From assembly GCA_947367725.1 (NCBI GenBank), contig CANBFZ010000094.1:1-6906 (forward strand): 6,906 bases of DNA, written 5' to 3'. Positions 1 to 5,626 of the stretch are shown in pieces. This DNA is from an uncultured Eubacterium sp. GTDB taxonomy: Bacteria > Bacillota > Clostridia > Peptostreptococcales > Anaerovoracaceae. Position numbers and translations under genes: made by a program. Numbering within the stretch: the stretch's first letter is position 1; the number at the start of each line of letters is the position of its first letter. The notes beneath the pieces were generated by a model. It had not been told where the DNA came from. It searched no databases and was given only the letters and a program-made list of their open reading frames with translations.

Positions 1-1211
1 CAGTAGGCGCAAGCGGCGCCATTATTCAGCTTCTCATCGGCTTTTGTATCGGTGCGTCTGCTGGCGCAGGGGTCATCACTTCACAGGCGTATGGCGCGCA
101 GAATAAAGAAGGGGTGTTTAAGGCCATTCATACCACGCTGGCGATTGCCATTTGCGCGGGGATTATTCTGTCGGTGATCGGGATTCTGTTTACGCCGTGG
201 ATCCTTCGCTGGATGCATACACCGGAGGAAGTATTTGCAGACGCAAAGGCGTATCTGCAGATTTTCTTCGCAGGCCACTTCTTTGCGGTTGTATATAACA
301 TGTTGGCTGGAATTTTAAATGCAGTAGGAAATTCCAAGCGAGCGCTCATTTACTTAATTATCGCAGCAGTATCGAATACGATTTTAGACATTATTTTTGT
401 AGCCGTTTTCAAGATGGGCGTAGTGGGTGCAGCGCTTGCAACAGATATCGCCCAGGCGATTTCCTGCATTTTTATCTTGCGGTTTTTATGTCGTACAAAT
501 GAAATGTATAAGCTGCATTTCAAAGCCGTTCGTTTTTATGATCATTTACTGGCGAAGATTGTAAAGATCGGACTGCCGACAGGGGTACAGAATATTGTAA
601 TTTCATTATCTAATGTAATTGTGCAGTCCAGCGTGAACAGCTTTGGGGCTACGGTTATGGCATCTTACGCGGCGTTTAACCGGGTGGATGGATTTATTTT
701 GCTTCCTATCTTAAGCATCAGTATGGCGGCGACGACTTTCTGCGGACAAAATTTCGGCGCGCGGGAGGTTGACCGTGTGCGAAAAGGCATGAAGACTTCG
801 ATCAGTATGGGAACGATCTATGCGCTGGTCGCAGGGGCAGTGATGCTGATCTTCGGTCCTTATATCATTCGAATCTTTACCGGTGAGCAGGCAGTCATTC
901 AAACGGGCATTTATATGATGAAATATATGTATCCGTTTTATTGGGTTTTAGCCATTTTGCAGATTGCCATCGGCGCGATTCGTGGTGTGGGCAGAACCTT
1001 TGAGGGCATGGTCATTTCCATTTTCTCTCTGTGCGTTTGCCGCGTCATCTGGATTAAGGTCAGTCTCGATATATCCCACCAGTTAAATCTTTTGATTCTG
1101 GGTTATCCAGTAACCTGGCTTATCGGCGCAATCCTGATGCTGATCTATATTAAAAAAGGAAGATGGCTCAGATATGAGGAAATAGGACTGGAAGAACCGG
1201 AGAAAGGATGA
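1..1211 (+). CDS. MATE family efflux transporter (5'-truncated by window edge)
   Basis: The reading frame is open from base 3 and runs to TGA at 1209-1211, giving 402 residues. A full MATE protein is about 450 residues, so some 50 N-terminal residues probably lie upstream of the window. The GTG at 114 is internal, because family-like sequence ([19 protein letters not shown]) precedes it. MATE transporters are inner-membrane antiporters that use a Na+ or H+ gradient to export drugs and other organic compounds. Visible family marks are the repeated hydrophobic helices, the [16 protein letters not shown] stretch followed by [10 protein letters not shown] and [13 protein letters not shown] in the first half, and [16 protein letters not shown] in the second, matching the two-fold pseudo-symmetry of the family. 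The protein ends in a short basic tail. ung starts 7 nt after the stop, so the two are probably co-transcribed. The substrate cannot be inferred. Confidence 0.93.
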   Translation, partial: VGASGAIIQLLIGFCIGASAGAGVITSQAYGAQNKEGVFKAIHTTLAIAICAGIILSVIGILFTPWILRWMHTPEEVFADAKAYLQIFFAGHFFAVVYNMLAGILNAVGNSKRALIYLIIAAVSNTILDIIFVAVFKMGVVGAALATDIAQAISCIFILRFLCRTNEMYKLHFKAVRFYDHLLAKIVKIGLPTGVQNIVISLSNVIVQSSVNSFGATVMASYAAFNRVDGFILLPILSISMAATTFCGQNFGAREVDRVRKGMKTSISMGTIYALVAGAVMLIFGPYIIRIFTGEQAVIQTGIYMMKYMYPFYWVLAILQIAIGAIRGVGRTFEGMVISIFSLCVCRVIWIKVSLDISHQLNLLILGYPVTWLIGAILMLIYIKKGRWLRYEEIGLEEPEKG

Positions 1212-1218
1212 GAAAATT

Positions 1219-1884
1219 ATGGTAAACATAGGAAATCAATGGGATACAGTTTTAGCAGGAGAATTTGAAAAAGAATACTACCAGAGTCTGCGGCAGTTTT
1301 TAATCAGCGAATACAGAAGCAAAACCATTTATCCAGATATGCATGATATTTTCAATGCGCTGAAATATACTGACTATGCGGATGTCAAAGTTGTCATTTT
1401 AGGACAGGATCCTTATCATGGAGAAGGGCAGGCACACGGTATGTCTTTTTCTGTGCGGCCGGGCATCAAGCAGCCGCCTTCCCTTGTAAATATTTTTAGA
1501 GAGCTGAAAGACGATCTCGATATTGACCCGCCAGATCACGGATATTTGGTCAAATGGGCGGAGCAGGGTGTGTTGCTGCTGAATACTTGCCTGACGGTTC
1601 GGGCGCATCAGCCGAATTCCCATAAAGGCAAGGGCTGGGAAATTTTCACTGACAAAGTGATCAGCCTGCTCAACGAGAGAGAAAAGCCACTGGTCTTTAT
1701 CCTTTGGGGCGGCAATGCCAAGTCCAAACAGAGTCTGATTACAAATCCAAATCATCTGATTCTGACCGGCGCCCACCCAAGTCCGCTTTCTGCCTATAAC
1801 GGGTTTTACGGCGGCAAGTATTTTTCTAAGGTCAATGATTTTTTGACGGCAAATGGGCAGAAACCGGTGGACTGGAAAATATAA
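1219..1884 (+). CDS. ung: Uracil-DNA glycosylase, family 1
   Basis: This cytoplasmic base-excision repair enzyme removes uracil from DNA by cutting the N-glycosidic bond. The 221-residue product is close to the roughly 225 residues usual for bacterial Ung. The water-activating loop GQDPYHG is at residues 62-68, with catalytic Asp64. The uracil-recognition segment [10 protein letters not shown] is at 119-128, and the DNA-intercalating loop HPSPLSA at 186-192 carries the conserved His186. The tail [15 protein letters not shown] is also typical. No key residue is missing. The ATG at 1219 is chosen because the purine-rich AAAGGATGAG lies just upstream and no other start fits the N-terminus. It follows the MATE gene by 7 nt with no terminator between them, so it is probably the second gene of that operon. 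An intrinsic terminator follows. Confidence 0.98.
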   Translation: MVNIGNQWDTVLAGEFEKEYYQSLRQFLISEYRSKTIYPDMHDIFNALKYTDYADVKVVILGQDPYHGEGQAHGMSFSVRPGIKQPPSLVNIFRELKDDLDIDPPDHGYLVKWAEQGVLLLNTCLTVRAHQPNSHKGKGWEIFTDKVISLLNEREKPLVFILWGGNAKSKQSLITNPNHLILTGAHPSPLSAYNGFYGGKYFSKVNDFLTANGQKPVDWKI

Positions 1885-1897
1885 AGACATTAAATTT

Positions 1898-1945
1898 AGA
1901 TTCTGCGGTTTTACAGTAGTATGCTAGATCGCAGAATTTTTATTT
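1898..1945 (+). terminator. Intrinsic terminator after ung
   Basis: ATTCTGCG at 1900-1907 pairs perfectly with CGCAGAAT at 1930-1937. The stem can extend inward by four pairs, two of them G-U (GTTT at 1908-1911 with AGAT at 1926-1929), leaving a loop of about 14 nt. A T-rich run follows the 3' arm directly (1937-1945, one A inside). It sits 14 nt after the ung stop, as expected for the end of the MATE-ung transcript. Confidence 0.8.
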
Positions 1946-1960
1946 CTTTTAATTGCGCTT

Positions 1961-1980
1961 CTTTCTTTTTCTTTCTTTTT
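1961..1980. repeat. Two tandem copies of the 10-bp unit CTTTCTTTTT
   Basis: Bases 1961-1970 and 1971-1980 are identical CTTTCTTTTT units in direct tandem. They lie in a pyrimidine-rich stretch that continues to about 2002. The tract sits directly upstream of the -35 box of the next promoter, so it may act like an UP element through helically phased A/T tracts. Simple low-complexity sequence is the alternative. Confidence 0.55.
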
Positions 1981-1983
1981 CGA

Positions 1984-2011
1984 TTGATTTTTTTCTTTTT
2001 TTGGTTATAAT
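1984..2011 (+). promoter_or_regulatory. Sigma-A type promoter for the AlbA_2/HATPase gene
   Basis: A -35 box TTGATT (1984-1989) is followed after 16 bp by a perfect -10 box TATAAT (2006-2011). Transcription would start near 2018, giving a leader of under 30 nt before the ATG at 2046. It lies after the ung terminator and before a gene with a good ribosome binding site, so the position is right. T-rich tracts upstream may strengthen it. Confidence 0.75.
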
Positions 2012-2045
2012 AGAAGAAAGATGATTTGTGAAGGGGGAAACGGAA

Positions 2046-3464
2046 ATGAAGCCGATTGAAAACATCGATATAGAATGGAAAGAAATTTTCGTAGATGACG
2101 TCAAGAAAGAAGTCATCGCTTTTGCCAATGGAGCAGGTGGCACGCTTTATATTGGAATCAGAAACGACGGCACCATAAAAGGCGTGGAAGATCCTGACGC
2201 AGTTATGTTGCGGGTGTCGTCAGCCCTTTCAGATGCGATAATGCCGGACATTATGCCCTTTGTACAGATCAGAACCATTGAACGGGAAGGTAAACCTGTG
2301 GTTGAAATTGCGGTGCAGACGGGAACCCGGCGTCCATATTATCTGAAAAGTAAAGGATTGAGATCCTCTGGCGTATATGTGCGGCAGGGCAGCGCGTCGA
2401 TTCCGGTCAGCGATGAGGGAATTCGTCAGATGATACTGGAAAGCAGCGGCAAATCCTACGAAGAAAGCCGCAGCATGGAGCAAAATCTTACCTTTTCTGC
2501 ATTAGAAGTGGAGATGGCGAAAAAATCAATTGAGTTTGGGCAGCCGCAAATGCGCAACCTCCATCTTATCGGAGAAGACGGATTATATACCAATCTGGCG
2601 CGCCTTTTGTCGGATCAGTGTGAGCATAGTATCAAAGTCGCGATTTTTCAGGGCAGAGAGAAGGAGGTTTTTCATAGCCGGAAGGAGTTTTCTGGGTCTT
2701 TGTTGAAACAACTATACGGCGTATATGAACTGATTGATCTCAGTAACAAGACCAAAGCGACCTTTTCAGGGCTTGACAGAATCGATCAGAGAGATTATCC
2801 GGAGGACGCTATCAGAGAAGCCTTGCTTAACTGTATTGTACATCGTGATTACGGGTTCAGCGCGAGCACCTTGATTAATATTTACGAGGACCGCATAGAG
2901 TTTGTTTCTCTGGGTGGTTTGGTGCAGGGGCTGTCTCTTGACGCGATTTTTATGGGCGTTTCGCAGTCCAGAAATCCCAATCTGGCAGCGGTATTTTATC
3001 GTTTGGGTCTGATTGAAAGCTACGGAACTGGCATCAGCAAAATTATGCGCTTATATCAGGCGAAAGCGAAAGAGCCGAAGATTGAGACGGCAGAGGGCGC
3101 ATTTCGTGTAACGCTGCCAAACTGTAATGAAGAAGATGTGGAACGCATTACAGGGCTTTCTACGCAAAGCCATTATACACTGCAGGAGACTCAGGCGGTT
3201 TATGGATTGGGACGGGATGCCGTACGTAGTTCCTTGCATGGGCATGCGCCTGCAACCGTTTCTTTTTTGACTGAAGAAGAAAAACTACTTCGATATGTGC
3301 GGGAACATGGTGCGATTACAAGAAAAGAAGCGGAGACACTTTTGCAGATTAAAACGACCAAGGCTTATCTTCTTTTGCGAAAGCTTTGTGAGACAGGGTA
3401 TTTGCGAGAGTATGGAAACGGTAGAAGTCGAATTTATATTGCGGGATCTCATAGCGGGCAGTAA
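2046..3464 (+). CDS. AlbA_2 (Schlafen-type) / RecG-C-terminal-like HATPase protein with winged helix; predicted transcriptional regulator
   Basis: This 472-residue protein has the COG2865-type layout often annotated as a putative regulator or, misleadingly, as a RecG-like helicase; no helicase motor domain is present. Residues about 8-130 resemble the AlbA_2 nucleic-acid-binding domain (FANGAGGTLYIGI at 26-38, then NDG). Residues about 248-358 match the HATPase_c_4-like domain: YPEDAIREALLNCIVHRDY at 251-269 resembles an N-box with Glu258 and Asn262, and ESYGTGISKI at 324-333 is a glycine-rich lid. Residues about 405-466 look like a winged helix. ATG 2046 is chosen over GTG 2028 because AAGGGGG at 2031-2037 is an ideal Shine-Dalgarno for it and would otherwise be coding. 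It has its own promoter and terminator, so it is monocistronic. Targets are unknown; regulation of nearby genes or a defence role are both possible. Confidence 0.85.
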   Translation: MKPIENIDIEWKEIFVDDVKKEVIAFANGAGGTLYIGIRNDGTIKGVEDPDAVMLRVSSALSDAIMPDIMPFVQIRTIEREGKPVVEIAVQTGTRRPYYLKSKGLRSSGVYVRQGSASIPVSDEGIRQMILESSGKSYEESRSMEQNLTFSALEVEMAKKSIEFGQPQMRNLHLIGEDGLYTNLARLLSDQCEHSIKVAIFQGREKEVFHSRKEFSGSLLKQLYGVYELIDLSNKTKATFSGLDRIDQRDYPEDAIREALLNCIVHRDYGFSASTLINIYEDRIEFVSLGGLVQGLSLDAIFMGVSQSRNPNLAAVFYRLGLIESYGTGISKIMRLYQAKAKEPKIETAEGAFRVTLPNCNEEDVERITGLSTQSHYTLQETQAVYGLGRDAVRSSLHGHAPATVSFLTEEEKLLRYVREHGAITRKEAETLLQIKTTKAYLLLRKLCETGYLREYGNGRSRIYIAGSHSGQ

Positions 3465-3481
3465 TCTGTCCGTTATTTTTT
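3452..3481 (+). terminator. Intrinsic terminator with the upstream gene's stop codon in its loop
   Basis: Bases 3452-3461 (TAGCGGGCAG) pair with 3466-3475 (CTGTCCGTTA) in a 10-bp stem with two G-U pairs. The loop is TAAT, and six T follow at 3476-3481. The stop codon TAA (3462-3464) of the AlbA_2/HATPase gene is the first three bases of that loop, so the 5' arm codes for the last residues Ser-Gly-Gln. It separates this gene from the recombinase. Confidence 0.85.
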
Positions 3482-3510
3482 GTACAGGGAAACGCGAAAG
3501 CTATATCGTA

Positions 3511-3519
3511 TGCTACAAT
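3511..3519 (+). promoter_or_regulatory. Extended -10 promoter for the serine recombinase
   Basis: TGCTACAAT at 3511-3519 fits the extended -10 pattern TGnTATAAT with one mismatch. No good -35 box lies at 16-18 bp, which extended -10 promoters tolerate. Transcription would begin near 3526, just ahead of the AAGGAG ribosome binding site at 3529-3534. A terminator directly upstream makes a separate promoter necessary. Confidence 0.5.
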
Positions 3520-3543
3520 AGCAGCAAAAAGGAGTTTAGGGAT

Positions 3544-4134
3544 ATGAGCAAGGCATACGGTTATGTAAGAGTATCCACGAAAGAGCAGAATGCGGCAAGA
3601 CAGATAGACGCGATGAAAGACTACGGTGTAAGATCAGATTGTATCATTGTAGAAAAGCAGTCGGGCAGAGATTTTGATCGTCCACAGTATCAGAAAATGA
3701 TGATGCATTTACGGGAGGGGGACACCGTTGTCATTAAAAGCATCGACCGGCTTGGCAGAAATTATGATGAAATTTTGGTGCAGTGGAAGGTGATTACGAA
3801 AGAGAAAAAGGCAGCAATTGTGGTGCTGGATATGCCGCTTTTAAATACGCAGAGAGATCGAGATTTAACGGGCGTTTTGATTTCGGATATTGTGCTGCAG
3901 CTGCTTTCCTATGTGGCGCAGACAGAGCGGGAATTGATTCGACAGCGGCAGAAAGAAGGCATTGCTGCAGCAAAAGCGCGAGGCGTCAGATTTGGACGTC
4001 CCAGAAAGCCTGTGCCGGAGGAATTTTATCATCTTCGCAAAGAATGGGAGCAGCGCTTGATTTCCTCCAGAGAAGCGGCGCGTCGGATCGGTGTTGCACA
4101 GAATACGTTTCTCAGGTGGTGTCGTGGAAAATAG
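3544..4134 (+). CDS. Small serine recombinase (resolvase/invertase family)
   Basis: The 196-residue product has the size and order of Tn3-resolvase/Hin-type enzymes, which cut both DNA strands through a phosphoserine intermediate and rejoin them by subunit rotation. The catalytic region starts YGYVRVSTKEQ, with nucleophile Ser11 and Arg9. SGRDFDRPQY (40-49) and IKSIDRLGRNYDE (64-76) carry the conserved active-site arginines, including Arg69 and Arg72. The long E-helix is at about 124-147 (QTERELIRQRQKEGIAAAKA), followed by GRPRKP and a C-terminal helix-turn-helix at about 173-193. All expected catalytic residues are present, so it is probably active. ATG 3544 is chosen because AAGGAG lies 9 nt upstream and the family N-terminus begins there. 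No transposase or inverted element ends were seen, so it may be a solitary or domesticated recombinase, or act on the repeat array 210-390 bp downstream. Confidence 0.93.
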   Translation: MSKAYGYVRVSTKEQNAARQIDAMKDYGVRSDCIIVEKQSGRDFDRPQYQKMMMHLREGDTVVIKSIDRLGRNYDEILVQWKVITKEKKAAIVVLDMPLLNTQRDRDLTGVLISDIVLQLLSYVAQTERELIRQRQKEGIAAAKARGVRFGRPRKPVPEEFYHLRKEWEQRLISSREAARRIGVAQNTFLRWCRGK

Positions 4135-4171
4135 AAGAGATTTTTCTCGGAAAATACTTTTTTAGAAGGTG

Positions 4172-4201
4172 CGGCTCTGGTATAATGAACGCAGAAGATG
4201 A
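4172..4201 (+). promoter_or_regulatory. Extended -10 promoter cassette, copy 1
   Basis: TGGTATAATGAACG (4178-4191) is a perfect extended -10 (TG, one base, TATAAT) and recurs exactly at 4271-4284. Similarity reaches beyond the 14 bases on both sides, with CGGC just before and a degenerate purine-rich segment ending ATGA just after. No convincing -35 box is present. Transcription would start near 4193, inside the left arm of an inverted repeat. No gene with a proper ribosome binding site begins directly downstream, so the product would be a long leader or a small RNA. Confidence 0.5.
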
Positions 4202-4231
4202 TACCAACGTTGCTGTAAGGATGCGTTCATT
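4184..4231. repeat. 10-bp perfect inverted repeat overlapping promoter copy 1
   Basis: AATGAACGCA (4184-4193) is exactly complementary to TGCGTTCATT (4222-4231) across a 28-nt gap. The gap contains the 8-bp palindrome CAACGTTG (4205-4212). The left arm covers the end of the -10 box and the expected start site, so protein binding here would block copy 1. It could equally fold in single-stranded form. Confidence 0.5.
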
Positions 4232-4241
4232 GCATCATGCC

Positions 4242-4270
4242 TGCCGATTCTATGTTCAGCGGAATCGGCA
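4242..4270. repeat. 9-bp inverted repeat just upstream of promoter copy 2
   Basis: TGCCGATTC (4242-4250) pairs perfectly with GAATCGGCA (4262-4270) around an 11-nt loop. The right arm touches the TG of the second extended -10 promoter (4271). No T-run follows, so it is not an intrinsic terminator on this strand. Its position over the -35/spacer region suggests an operator, or a transcript hairpin if reached from copy 1. Confidence 0.55.
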
Positions 4271-4294
4271 TGGTATAATGAACGTAAATCATGA
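4266..4294 (+). promoter_or_regulatory. Extended -10 promoter cassette, copy 2
   Basis: This second copy of TGGTATAATGAACG (4271-4284) lies 93 bp after the first. The TG and TATAAT are perfect, and transcription would start near 4286. It is the best promoter candidate for the downstream operon, which would then have a leader of about 250 nt that includes the whole TTGACAA/TTGTCAA array. The flanks resemble copy 1, so the pair looks like an old local duplication. Confidence 0.55.
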
Positions 4295-4344
4295 AAACGC
4301 CGTTGACAAGGAAGAAGGTATCAATTGCTAAAACCTTGATAGGA

Positions 4345-4522
4345 TTGACAAAAAATTAAAATTTTGTCCGATTTGTCAATAAAATCGAGTGTAACCATGA
4401 CAAGGTTGACAAATATCAAGGATTTTGTCAATTTTGTCAAAAATATACGGAAAAATGACCGTAACCCTGTGAAAAAATGCAGAAACATTGACAAAAATCA
4501 AGAAAAATCCTGATTTTGTCAA
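4345..4522. repeat. Array of three 35-bp inverted-repeat units, TTGACAA-N21-TTGTCAA
   Basis: Units lie at 4345-4379, 4406-4440 and 4488-4522. Each begins TTGACAA and ends TTGTCAA, and each spans exactly 35 bp. Units 1 and 2 also share an internal TTGTC at the same offset (19), while units 2 and 3 share ATCAAG near the left arm. The gaps are 26 and 47 bp. Extra lone arms are at 4303 (TTGACAA) and 4398 (TGACAA), and GTAACC recurs at 4391 and 4461. The region is much more AT-rich than its neighbours. Possible roles are binding sites for a dimeric protein (a res-like region for the adjacent serine recombinase, or a repressor operator) or hairpins in the leader RNA. It is not a CRISPR array: the units are palindromic, diverged and few. 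Confidence 0.7.
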
Positions 4523-4524
4523 TG
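4486..4524. repeat. Strong hairpin formed by the third array unit
   Basis: CATTGACAAAAATCA (4486-4500) and TGATTTTGTCAATG (4511-4524) form a 14-bp stem with one bulged A and a 10-nt loop. It is the best-paired unit of the array. No T-run follows, so it is not a terminator. The 3' arm contains the possible start codon ATG 4522-4524 and lies 9 nt before ATG 4534, so it could affect translation of the small membrane protein. Confidence 0.6.
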
Positions 4525-4533
4525 GAAAAGATT

Positions 4534-4812
4534 ATGATGGGAAAACCGGGGATGATGCCGGAAGAAATAGAGGAAAGAGGTAAACAGATGAGAAAAGACA
4601 GAAAAAAGGACATTCTTATTGCGGCAGTGATTGTAGTCGCAGTGGTCGCATTTGATTTATATGACGGCAAACTGCAGTGGAGAATGGATGCAGGGGTGTT
4701 GTTTCTGGTTCTGCTCATTGTATTTTGGATGCGCAGTCTTGCACACACACGCAAAATAAGACAGGACATTTATAACGGTACAATGTTGCAGCAGAAAGAA
4801 AAGGAGCAGTAA
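4534..4812 (+). CDS. Small two-helix membrane protein of unknown function
   Basis: I do not recognise the family. From ATG 4534 the product has 92 residues: a charged N-terminus (PEEIEERGKQMRKDRKKD, 9-26), a first membrane helix at about 27-43 (ILIAAVIVVAVVAF), a short polar turn, a second helix at about 53-66 (AGVLFLVLLIVFWM), and a charged tail. The layout predicts both ends in the cytoplasm. The start is uncertain. ATG 4588 has the better ribosome binding site (AGAGG, 7 nt away) and would give 74 residues. I favour an upstream start because base composition changes from AT-rich to coding-like by about 4537, and GGAAAAG precedes 4534/4537. ATG 4522 is a third option. Its stop is 3 nt before the SDR start, so the two are surely co-transcribed. 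Confidence 0.65.
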   Translation: MMGKPGMMPEEIEERGKQMRKDRKKDILIAAVIVVAVVAFDLYDGKLQWRMDAGVLFLVLLIVFWMRSLAHTRKIRQDIYNGTMLQQKEKEQ

Positions 4813-4815
4813 ATT

Positions 4816-5607
4816 ATGATAGAGAAGTGTGCCGTAGTGACCGGCGCGTCCAAAGGAATCGGTCTTGCCATTGCGAAGCAGCTGTCTGTGGATGGGTATC
4901 GGGTATTCGGTCTTGCAAGAAGCAGCGCTGCTTTTCCGGAAATAGACTGGATCTGCTGTGATGTGACGAATCGAGACAGTGTGGTAGCAGCGTTTGAGAT
5001 GATCATGGAACAAGTAGATCGCATTGATATATTGGTGATCAACGCCGGTATGGGAATTTCTGGCGCGGTGGAGTTTACGCCGGAGGCTGATTACCGCAGA
5101 CAGTTTGAAGTGAACGTTCTGGGCGCTATCGCCTGCGCGCAGCAGGCGGCAGGCAGAATGCGGGAAAGCGGAGGCGGAAAAATTATTTTTATTTCGTCCC
5201 TGGCAGCAATTTTTCCGCTGCCATTTCAGAGTTTTTATGCAGCGAGCAAAGCATCGCTCAACGCTTTTAGCGACGCGCTGGGCATTGAAATGAAATCATT
5301 TGGCGTTGAGACCTGTACGGTTATGCTCAACGATGTGAAAACAGAGTTTACGGATAACCGGGTCAAAACCGCGATGGGAGACGATGTGTATCAAGGCAGA
5401 ATTGCTGCTTCTGTATCAAAGATGGAACGTTCTGAACAAAGCGGTATGTCCGCGGAACAGGTAGCAGAAACGGTAGGGGCGCTGCTTGCCAGACGGCGAC
5501 TGCCTGCACACAAAATTGTAGGCATTTCCAATGAACTGCTTGGACTTCTGTATAGACTGCTGCCGACTAATTGTATGCTGTGGATTTTGGCAAAGATTTA
5601 TGGATGA
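4816..5607 (+). CDS. Short-chain dehydrogenase/reductase (classical SDR), substrate unknown
   Basis: This soluble NAD(P)-dependent oxidoreductase has 263 residues, typical of classical SDRs. The Rossmann cofactor motif TGASKGIG is at 9-16, NAG at 76-78, the structural Asn at 100 (FEVNVLG), the catalytic Ser at 128, and YAASK at 141-145 with Tyr141 and Lys145. The tetrad is complete, so it should be active. The usual Pro-Gly after the sixth strand is replaced by MLNDVKTEF (170-178), although the Thr remains. The C-terminus (LLGLLYRLLPTNCMLWILAK, about 241-260) is unusually hydrophobic and may touch the membrane or form part of the substrate lid. AAGGAG lies 9 nt before the ATG. It sits between two membrane-protein genes in one operon. 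Substrate and direction cannot be deduced; a lipid or isoprenoid substrate is only a guess from the tail. Confidence 0.93.
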   Translation: MIEKCAVVTGASKGIGLAIAKQLSVDGYRVFGLARSSAAFPEIDWICCDVTNRDSVVAAFEMIMEQVDRIDILVINAGMGISGAVEFTPEADYRRQFEVNVLGAIACAQQAAGRMRESGGGKIIFISSLAAIFPLPFQSFYAASKASLNAFSDALGIEMKSFGVETCTVMLNDVKTEFTDNRVKTAMGDDVYQGRIAASVSKMERSEQSGMSAEQVAETVGALLARRRLPAHKIVGISNELLGLLYRLLPTNCMLWILAKIYG

Positions 5608-5626
5608 AAACGGGGGAAAACGGGAG

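Noticed and set aside
1399..1890. 163-codon antisense frame across ung
   Set aside because: It is a mirror of a strongly conserved gene; no protein family is recognisable and no start signal is present.
2028..2045. GTG start giving a 478-residue AlbA_2/HATPase protein
   Set aside because: The six extra codons include the Shine-Dalgarno sequence that serves ATG 2046 at ideal spacing.
3295..3543. N-terminal extension of the recombinase frame back into the upstream gene
   Set aside because: The family N-terminus (YGYVRVSTKEQ) and the AAGGAG site both place the start at 3544. The extension overlaps another gene and crosses its terminator.
4137..4163. Terminator just after the recombinase (GAGA-TTTT-TCTC with a later T-run)
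   Set aside because: The stem is only 4 bp and the T-run is separated from it by about 9 bases, so I could not support it.
3783..4331. 182-codon open frame overlapping the recombinase and running into the intergenic region
   Set aside because: It is out of frame with a clearly real gene, has no ribosome binding site and shows no recognisable protein features.
4291..4359. 22-codon mini-ORF after promoter copy 2
   Set aside because: It has no Shine-Dalgarno sequence and no recognisable leader-peptide pattern, and it ends inside the repeat array.
4303..4522. TTGACA boxes of the array read as -35 elements of tandem promoters
   Set aside because: None has a TATAAT-like box 16-18 bp downstream, and the palindromic 35-bp spacing is not explained by promoters.
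4345..4522. CRISPR array
   Set aside because: Only three diverged palindromic units with unequal gaps of 26 and 47 bp, and no cas genes nearby.
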